Made by a program: the position numbers and the translations under genes
NCBI RefSeq assembly: GCF_025665335.1
Contig: NZ_CP106869.1
Span: forward strand, 3,622,501 to 3,686,500
Length of the DNA: 64,000 nt
Reading direction: 5' to 3'
DNA from: Xanthomonas sp. AM6
GTDB taxonomy: Bacteria; Pseudomonadota; Gammaproteobacteria; Xanthomonadales; Xanthomonadaceae
The notes under the pieces: model-generated
Told to the model about the DNA's origin: nothing
What the model saw: only the letters and a program-made list of their open reading frames with translations
The model's database searches: none
Shown: piece after piece, positions 58,761 to 64,000 of the stretch
Layout of the letters: the number at the start of each line of letters is the position of its first letter
How positions within the stretch are numbered: position 1 is the first letter of the stretch

Positions 58761-58800
58761 GCCGGGATTCGGGATTCGGGATCGGGGATTGGGGATTCGT
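58761..58800 (+). repeat. GCCGGGATT heptad repeat, copy D (after ppx)
   Basis: GCCGGGATTCGGGATTCGGG followed by ATCGGGGATTGGGGATTCG: about five heptads, starting 3 nt after the ppx stop. Runs of GGG spaced by ATT/ATC give it G-quadruplex potential. The remaining 160 bp before the next gene show nothing clear. Confidence 0.8.
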
Positions 58801-58961
58801 AAAAGCGGGAGGCGGCGCGTCTTTAACGCCGTCTCGCGCTCGCTGGGGTCGCCGGTGAAAGCGCGGCTAAATGGCCTGGGCCGGCGTCATCATTCCTACA
58901 TGCTCCGGACATGTTCGCTTCACCGCTGCGCGCGAAGCTTTGGCAAACCGGAGCCTGAAGC

Positions 58962-60092
58962 ATGCGCTACGCGATCGTCACCGAAACGTACCCCCCCGAG
59001 GTCAACGGTGTCGCGCTGACCGTGCAGGGGCTGGAACTGGGATTGCGCGCGCTCGGCCACCAGGTCGACGTGGTGCGCCCGCGCCAGGTCGGCGACCATG
59101 CCGACGATGCGCACCTGGTGCGCGGCGCGGCGCTGCCGCGCTATCCCGGCCTGAAGTTCGGCCTGCCGGCGCCGCGGCGCCTGGCCCGGCTGTGGCAGGC
59201 CGCGCCGCCGGACGCGGTCTACATCGCCACCGAGGGCCCGCTCGGCTGGTCGGCGCTGCGCACCGCGCGGCGCCTGGGCATCCCGATCGCCACCGGCTTC
59301 CACACCCGCTTCGACGAATACCTGCCGCAGTACGGCGCCGCCTGGCTGCAGTCGACCGCGCTGCGCTGGATGCGGCGCTTCCACAACCAGGCCGACGCGA
59401 CCCTGGTGCCGACCCGCGAACTGCTCGGGTTCCTCGCTGGGCAGGGCTTCGAGCGCGTGCGCCTGCTGGCGCGCGCGGTGGACGCCCGCCAGTTCGAACC
59501 GCAGCGCCGCGACGCGCAGCTGCGCCGCGAATGGGGCCTGGGCGAGGACGGCTGCGCGGCCCTGTACGTCGGCCGCATCGCCTCGGAGAAGAATCTGCCG
59601 CTGGCGGTGCGCGCGTTCCGCCAGCTGCAGCAGGTGCGGCCGGACGCGCGCTTCGTGTGGGTCGGCGACGGCCCGATGCGCGAGCGCCTGGCGCAGGAGA
59701 ATCCCGACTTCATCTTCTGCGGCGTGCAGCGCGGCGACGCGCTGGCGCGGCACTTCGCCAGCGGCGACCTGTTCCTGTTCCCCAGCCGCAGCGAGACCTT
59801 CGGCAACGTGACCCTGGAAGCGATGGCCAGCGGCGTGGCCACGGTGGCCTTCGACTACGGCGCGGCGCGCGAATACCTGCGCGACGGCGTCAACGGCGCG
59901 GCGGTGGCCGACGACGAAGGCTTCGTCGCCGCGGCGCTGCGCCTGGCCGGCGACGACGCGCTGCGCCGGCGCCTGGGCGAGGCCGCCTGCGCGACCATGC
60001 AGCAGCTGCGCCCGGAACGGGTGGTGGCCGATTTCGATGCGCTACTCGGCGAACTGGCGTCCGCCAGGAGGACACATGTCAACGCGGCTTGA
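58962..60092 (+). CDS. GT4 family glycosyltransferase
   Basis: A 376-residue GT-B glycosyltransferase. Typical landmarks are YAIVTETYPPEVNGVALTV at the N-terminus, GFHTRFDEYLPQYG, YVGRIASEKNLPLAVRAF and the donor-site E-x7-E region FPSRSETFGNVTLEAMASG. It resembles mannosyltransferase-type enzymes that act on lipid carriers. It is followed by an overlapping PAP2 gene and then lpxH, suggesting a role in glycolipid or LPS synthesis; donor and acceptor are not evident. Confidence 0.88.
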   Translation: MRYAIVTETYPPEVNGVALTVQGLELGLRALGHQVDVVRPRQVGDHADDAHLVRGAALPRYPGLKFGLPAPRRLARLWQAAPPDAVYIATEGPLGWSALRTARRLGIPIATGFHTRFDEYLPQYGAAWLQSTALRWMRRFHNQADATLVPTRELLGFLAGQGFERVRLLARAVDARQFEPQRRDAQLRREWGLGEDGCAALYVGRIASEKNLPLAVRAFRQLQQVRPDARFVWVGDGPMRERLAQENPDFIFCGVQRGDALARHFASGDLFLFPSRSETFGNVTLEAMASGVATVAFDYGAAREYLRDGVNGAAVADDEGFVAAALRLAGDDALRRRLGEAACATMQQLRPERVVADFDALLGELASARRTHVNAA

Positions 60093-60603
60093 GATCTTGC
60101 GCGGGCACGAGGCCCGTTGGTGCCGGCAGGCCAACCACTGGTGCCGGCGGCGTTCGGTGCGGCGCTTCTTCGCGATGATCAGCCGGCTCGGCGACGGCGT
60201 GTTCTGGTATGCGCTGATGACCCTGCTGGTGGTCTGCGACGGCATGGACGGGGTGTTCGCGTCCGCGCACATGTCCGCCACCGGGGTGGTCGCGCTGAGC
60301 CTGTACAAGGGCCTCAAGCGCTGGACCCGGCGCCCGCGCCCCTACGCCGCCGACCTGCGCATCCGCGCCTGGGTGGCGCCGCTGGATGAGTTCAGCTTCC
60401 CGTCCGGGCACACCCTGCACGCGGTGTCCTTCGGCATCGTCGCGCTGGCGTACTACCCGTGGCTGGCGCCGCTGCTGATTCCGTTCATCGCCTGCGTGGC
60501 GCTGTCGCGGGTGGTGCTGGGCCTGCACTATCCCAGCGACGTGCTCGCCGCCACCGGTATCGGCGCGCTGCTGGCCGGGGTGTCGCTGTGGCTGGTCTTG
60601 TAG
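60076..60603 (+). CDS. PAP2 family membrane phosphatase
   Basis: A 175-residue type 2 phosphatidic acid phosphatase with four to five helices. The three catalytic motifs are in order: [17 protein letters not shown] and [14 protein letters not shown]. It could dephosphorylate undecaprenyl pyrophosphate, phosphatidic acid or lipid A intermediates. The ATG with CCAGGAGG just upstream overlaps the end of the GT4 gene. The stop is fused to a heptad repeat. Confidence 0.92.
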   Translation: MSTRLEILRGHEARWCRQANHWCRRRSVRRFFAMISRLGDGVFWYALMTLLVVCDGMDGVFASAHMSATGVVALSLYKGLKRWTRRPRPYAADLRIRAWVAPLDEFSFPSGHTLHAVSFGIVALAYYPWLAPLLIPFIACVALSRVVLGLHYPSDVLAATGIGALLAGVSLWLVL

Positions 60604-60704
60604 CCGGGATTGGGGATTGGGGATTGGGGATTGGCAACAGCGATCGTGCCAAGGCGTCCGCTCCCGCTTCTACGAATCCCCAATCCCCAATCCCCATTCC
60701 CGGC
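60603..60704. repeat. Inverted heptad-repeat element, copy E (PAP2-lpxH)
   Basis: The left arm (60603-60634) starts GCCGGGATTGGGGATTGGGG with its first G being the last base of the PAP2 stop. The right arm (60673-60704) is its inverse, ending CCCATTCCCGGC. They are separated by about 40 bp and could form a long hairpin. Confidence 0.8.
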
Positions 60705-60721
60705 TCCATTACAATGCGTCA

Positions 60722-61459
60722 ATGACGACGCTGTTCATCTCCGACCTGCACCTGGATCCGGCCCGGCCGGCGATCACCGACCTGTTCCTGGGCTTCCTGC
60801 GCGGCGAAGCGCGTGGCGCCGAGGCGCTGTACATCCTCGGCGACCTGTTCGAGGCCTGGATCGGCGACGACACGCCGTCGGAGGCGGCCGATGCGGTGGC
60901 GCTCGAGCTGCGCGCGCTGGGCGATGCCGGCGTACCGGTGTCCTTCATGCACGGCAACCGCGATTTCCTGCTCGGCGCCGACTACGCGCGCCGCGCCGGC
61001 ATGCGCCTGCTGCCCGACCCATGCGTGATCGACCTGTACGGCGAGCCCACGCTGCTGCTGCACGGCGACCTGCTGTGCACCGACGACACCGCCTACCAGG
61101 CGTTCCGCGCGCAGACCCGCGACCCGGCGTTCCAGCAGCAGTTCCTGGCGCAGCCGCTGGCCGCGCGCATCGCCTATGCGCAGCAGGCGCGCGCCGCCAG
61201 CCAGGCGCGGCAGGCGCAGATGAAACAAGGCGACCAGGCGCAGTTCGAGACCGTCACCGACGTGGCGCCGGCCGAGGTCGTGGCCAGCTTCGCGCGCTAC
61301 GGCGTGGCGCGGATGATCCACGGCCATACCCATCGCCCCGCGGTGCATGCGCTGGAAGTGAACGGCCGCGCCTGCACCCGCATCGTGCTCGGCGACTGGT
61401 ACGAACAGGGCTCGGTGCTGCGGGTGGACGCGCAGGGCTGCCGGCTGCAGCAGCTGTAA
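60722..61459 (+). CDS. lpxH: UDP-2,3-diacylglucosamine diphosphatase
   Basis: A 245-residue metallophosphoesterase of lipid A synthesis that makes lipid X and UMP. The motifs are [53 protein letters not shown] and [12 protein letters not shown], the LpxH metal-binding set. Its length is normal. The preceding PAP2 and GT4 genes on the same strand support an envelope-lipid context. Confidence 0.96.
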   Translation: MTTLFISDLHLDPARPAITDLFLGFLRGEARGAEALYILGDLFEAWIGDDTPSEAADAVALELRALGDAGVPVSFMHGNRDFLLGADYARRAGMRLLPDPCVIDLYGEPTLLLHGDLLCTDDTAYQAFRAQTRDPAFQQQFLAQPLAARIAYAQQARAASQARQAQMKQGDQAQFETVTDVAPAEVVASFARYGVARMIHGHTHRPAVHALEVNGRACTRIVLGDWYEQGSVLRVDAQGCRLQQL

Positions 61460-61496
61460 GCGGCAGCGGGGAAGCGCGCGGGCGAAGCGTCGCGGC

Positions 61497-62015
61497 TTAC
61501 AGCATGCCGCCGGCGCTGCCGCGCGCACGCTGCGCATAGCCGACGAAATCGCCCTCGGCGACGTCGTACCACAGGATCGCGCCGGAGCGTTCGACCCGGT
61601 AGCGGTCGCGCACCGGCGCGGTCTGCGGGTCCCCCGGACAGCCGTCGCCATGCTTCTCGCGCACCGCGAATTCGATCGCGGCGGCGTCGGTCGCAGCGGA
61701 TGCGGTTGCCGCAGGCGCCGCCTGCGGTGCCTCGGCGGTGTCCGCGGGCTCTGCGTCGGTTTCGGCGTCGTACTGCAGGCACTGCGCGTCGGCATAGACA
61801 TGGTCGGCCGCCAAGCGCGTCTCCAGCATGTCCAGCGCGCGGGCTTCGTCGAACGCCGCCGCCGGCGCATTGCCCGCAACGGGTGCAGCGGCCGGTGCCG
61901 CCGCGGTCGCCGGCGCCTGCGCTGGCGCGGCGGGCGGGTCCGCCGCCGGACCGCAGCCCAGGCTCACGATCGCCAGCGCCAAGGCGGCTGGCACGCCGAT
62001 GCTCTTCAACTGCAT
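61497..62015 (-). CDS. Putative lipoprotein of unknown function
   Basis: A 172-residue protein with a signal peptide and a lipobox-like SLGC (MQLKSIGVPAALALAIVSLGC), so the mature protein would be lipid-anchored at about Cys21. Two Ala/Pro-rich stretches (about 25-55 and 90-110) act as linkers. Two cysteines in the body (AQCLQYD and GDGCPGD) could form a disulfide, and the C-terminus DRYRVERSGAILWYDVAEGDFVGYAQRAR is a small folded region. No family recognised. It converges with lpxH and lies downstream of the metzincin gene. Confidence 0.72.
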   Translation of the reverse strand: MQLKSIGVPAALALAIVSLGCGPAADPPAAPAQAPATAAAPAAAPVAGNAPAAAFDEARALDMLETRLAADHVYADAQCLQYDAETDAEPADTAEAPQAAPAATASAATDAAAIEFAVREKHGDGCPGDPQTAPVRDRYRVERSGAILWYDVAEGDFVGYAQRARGSAGGML

Positions 62016-62133
62016 TGCCGATTCCAGGAGAGGTGAACGGTGCACGCCCGGCGCTGCCGGAGGCGTCGTCGCGCAGCATAGCCGAAGGCCGGACGCCGCG
62101 GCGTCCGGCCACCTGGACCGGCCATCGAATGTC

Positions 62134-62160
62134 CCGTGCAGGCCTGGCCGGCCTGCACGG
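62134..62160. terminator. Hairpin after the metzincin gene
   Basis: Perfect 11-bp stem CCGTGCAGGCC/GGCCTGCACGG with a 5-nt loop, 16 bp past the metzincin stop. No clear T-run, so termination is probable but not certain. Confidence 0.55.
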
Positions 62161-62176
62161 AAGGGGACGCCCAGAC

Positions 62177-63424
62177 TCAGCGGAACGCGGCGACCGTCGC
62201 CTTGGTGTTGACCAGCACGCGCTGGTTGTCGGCGCTGCTGGCATTGCCCATCGGCACGCCGCCGTAGGAAATGTTCGGGTTGGACCAGTAGTTCAGGCGC
62301 GGGCAGCTGACCGCGCAGTTGTAGGCCATGATCGTGCGCCAGTTGTTGCCGTAGCGGTAGCCATGGCCGTAGGCGTACGGCGAGGTGCTGGGGTCGGTGG
62401 CGATGTCGTGGCGCGCGCTCTGCAGGTGGCCGATCTCGTGGGCGAAGCTGTAGTAGCCGGTGGCGCAGTCCCAGTACACCGCGGCGAACGCGGTGGCCGC
62501 GGTCGAGCCGATGCCCGAGGCCAGACCGCAGTAGCTGGCGTTGTCGATGATCAGCACGCCGACGTCGGCGGCCACGCTGTTGCGCGTGGTGTGGATGCTG
62601 TCCATGTAGCCGTCGCTGGTGCCGCGGAAGCGGCTCAGGTCGGTGGTGAAATCGCCCGACTCGGCATAGCTGGTGGTCTGGTAGCCGGCCAGCACCATGT
62701 TGATGCCGACGTTGCTGTTGACGTAGCCCTGGTTGGACTCGGCGACCGCCAGCTGCACCAGCGACTGCATGTTGCCGCCGTAGCTGGTGACCGCCTGGTT
62801 GGTGGCCACCACCAGCACGCGGATGGTCGCGGTCGGGCCGGCGGAGGGGGACGCGATGGTCGCGCGGTCGTCGTCGACCACGGCCTGCGGCATGCGGATG
62901 GTCGGCAGCAGCGCGTACTCGGCCGGATGCTCGGCCGGCATGCGGCTTTCGTCGACCTCGACCAGCACGTGGCCGCCGCCGGCGATCGGGCGCAGGTGGA
63001 ACAGGGTGCCGTTGCTGCGGATGCTGCCGGTGATGGTGTCGCCGCTGCGCACCAGGATCGCCGAGTTCAGCGGATCCAGGCCGGAGCGCGCGCGCGCCTT
63101 GGCCGCGGCGGCGTTGCCCAGGTTGCCGTACCAGATGCTGTTGCCGCCTTCCAGCTGCTCGGTCTTCAGTTGCGTGGCGGTGATGCGCTGGCCCAGCAGG
63201 TCCAGCTCCAGCTGCGCCTGCGTGGCATCGACCGCGGCGGCGTCCACGCGCACGCTCTGCACCGCGCCGGTGGCGGGATTGGCCAGCACGCGGCTCAACG
63301 CCGGCTCGCCGGGAATGGCCTTGGAAATGTACTGGCTGCTCTGGAACAGGGGTTTTCCGGCCGCGGAGGCGGAACCGGCGACACACAGGGCAAGCATCGC
63401 GGTGAGGCAGCAGATCGGCTTCAT
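62177..63424 (-). CDS. Secreted zinc metzincin protease (M12-like)
   Basis: A 415-residue secreted protease. It starts with a signal peptide (MKPICCLTAMLALCVAGSASAA). The catalytic domain at the C-terminal half has the extended zinc motif HEIGHLQSARHD and a Met-turn in RTIMAYNCAVSC, the diagnostic pair of metzincins (ADAM/reprolysin type). Cysteines nearby could form disulfides, supporting export. The first about 200 residues look like a propeptide. A role in virulence or nutrition is inferred; no secretion genes are next to it. Confidence 0.87.
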   Translation of the reverse strand: MKPICCLTAMLALCVAGSASAAGKPLFQSSQYISKAIPGEPALSRVLANPATGAVQSVRVDAAAVDATQAQLELDLLGQRITATQLKTEQLEGGNSIWYGNLGNAAAAKARARSGLDPLNSAILVRSGDTITGSIRSNGTLFHLRPIAGGGHVLVEVDESRMPAEHPAEYALLPTIRMPQAVVDDDRATIASPSAGPTATIRVLVVATNQAVTSYGGNMQSLVQLAVAESNQGYVNSNVGINMVLAGYQTTSYAESGDFTTDLSRFRGTSDGYMDSIHTTRNSVAADVGVLIIDNASYCGLASGIGSTAATAFAAVYWDCATGYYSFAHEIGHLQSARHDIATDPSTSPYAYGHGYRYGNNWRTIMAYNCAVSCPRLNYWSNPNISYGGVPMGNASSADNQRVLVNTKATVAAFR

Positions 63425-63754
63425 GTCGTACTCCCAGGGTGGTGAGAAGAGACGGCGCGGCGTCCCTCGCGCTGTCGGCGTCAGGCGCAGCGCTTGGGGG
63501 ATTCCGATTAGCCGCTCGGCCGCGAGGCAGTGCAAGCGACAAATGCGCGGCGTTTCCACTCAGAGATAGCCATTCCAGAAGGCGTCGTGATCGCCATCAA
63601 CGCGAACGCCGCCGCGGTTCGCGGGTCCGACTGCGGCATGGACGTCGCTTCATCGCGCAGCGACCGCGCAGGCGCCGCCCGCACGCGATGCCGTGCGCGA
63701 CGACCCGCGCAGCGGCGCACGCCGCTGCGTCGCCGTCGCCGCGGCGTGGGCGCG
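63425..63754. other. Intergenic region upstream of the metzincin gene
   Basis: About 330 bp with no recognisable gene. A GGGAG ribosome-binding site directly precedes the metzincin ATG. I see no clear promoter or repeat. Confidence 0.55.
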
Positions 63755-64000
63755 TCAGCCGGCCTGGTGCTGCAAGGCCAGCAGCTCGTCCTCGTCGAAG
63801 CCGGCCAGCAGCCGCGCCGGCAGGTTGAACGGGCCGTGCAGATAGCCGCCGGCGTATTCGCGCAGCAGCTCGGCGAACCGCGCGCGCGGCTCGATGTCGG
63901 CGCGTTCGCAGTACCAGCGGTACCAGCGCGAACCGGCGGCGACATGCGCCACTTCCTCGCGCAGGATCAATTCCAGTATCTCGGCGGTGGCCTCGTCGCC
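63755..64000 (-). CDS. DUF455 family (ferritin-like, MiaE-related) protein, C-terminal part
   Basis: The last 81 residues of a protein whose 5' part is outside the window. The segment ILREEVAHVAAGSRWYRWYCERA with Glu and His residues is a metal-binding helix of the ferritin-like DUF455 family, and the YLHGPFNLPARLLAGFDEDE ending is typical. Members are diiron proteins of unclear function, some related to MiaE tRNA hydroxylase. It lies on the same strand as the metzincin gene, 330 bp upstream. Confidence 0.8.
   Translation of the reverse strand, partial: GDEATAEILELILREEVAHVAAGSRWYRWYCERADIEPRARFAELLREYAGGYLHGPFNLPARLLAGFDEDELLALQHQAG

Overview
The window is a GC-rich, gene-dense bacterial chromosome segment. 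Gene order (pilZ-holB-tmk-mltG-pabB, yceD-rpmF-fabH...fabF, tig-clpP-clpX-lon-hup, phoB-phoR-ppk-ppx), protein sequences and intergenic repeats (GTAG-type REP palindrome, GGGATTC/G heptad arrays) all point to a gammaproteobacterium of the family Xanthomonadaceae, most likely Xanthomonas. I cannot name the species from sequence alone. Almost all of the window is conserved core genome. I see no CRISPR array, prophage, transposase or defence island.

Layout. 1-1,000: a partial SDR oxidoreductase divergent from an HxlR regulator, probably accessory. 1.2-5.8 kb: tRNA-Val and the tightly overlapped pabB-mltG-tmk-holB-pilZ chain (minus strand). 6.2-13.6 kb: the fatty-acid synthesis operon yceD-rpmF-fabH-[gst]-fabD-fabG-acpP-fabF with divergent maf/yceF; a glutathione S-transferase gene interrupts it. 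13.7-18.4 kb: three membrane glycosylation genes. 18.4-22.8 kb: moxR-DUF58-transglutaminase-Slp lipoprotein. 22.9-26.9 kb: HIT protein, recR, ybaB, dnaX, tRNA-Ser and SRP RNA. 26.9-32.6 kb: molybdopterin genes moaE/D/C/A overlapping a small NTF2-like gene, a metallo-beta-lactamase-fold gene and a Kdo kinase, divergent from a GT9 glycosyltransferase and a DUF6165 gene. 32.7-37.8 kb: tRNA-Ser, PP2C phosphatase, dnaQ, rnhA, methyltransferase, gloB, mltD.

37.9-47.3 kb is a protein quality-control block (ppiD, two tRNA-Asp, tRNA-Val, hup, lon, clpX, clpP, tig). 47.5-48.1 kb is a five-tRNA array (Leu, Lys, His, Arg, Pro). 48.3-52.9 kb: BI-1/YccA membrane protein, NAD-type isocitrate dehydrogenase, AhpD-like protein, glutaredoxin, BepA-like protease. 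53.0-58.8 kb: phosphate sensing and polyphosphate genes phoB-phoR-ppk-ppx. 58.9-61.5 kb: GT4 glycosyltransferase, PAP2 phosphatase, lpxH. 61.5-64.0 kb: a lipoprotein, a secreted metzincin protease and the end of a DUF455 gene.

The most unusual signals are non-coding. A family of GCCGGGATT(C/G)GGGATT... arrays begins 0-6 nt after the stop codon of five unrelated genes. A perfect 68-bp palindrome lies between mltD and ppiD. A heat-shock-type lon promoter has its -10 box inside the clpX terminator stem. A strong promoter would give an almost leaderless yceD transcript. I did not find a convincing wholly new multi-gene system; the closest candidates are the glycosylation trio and the moa/kdkA overlap chain.
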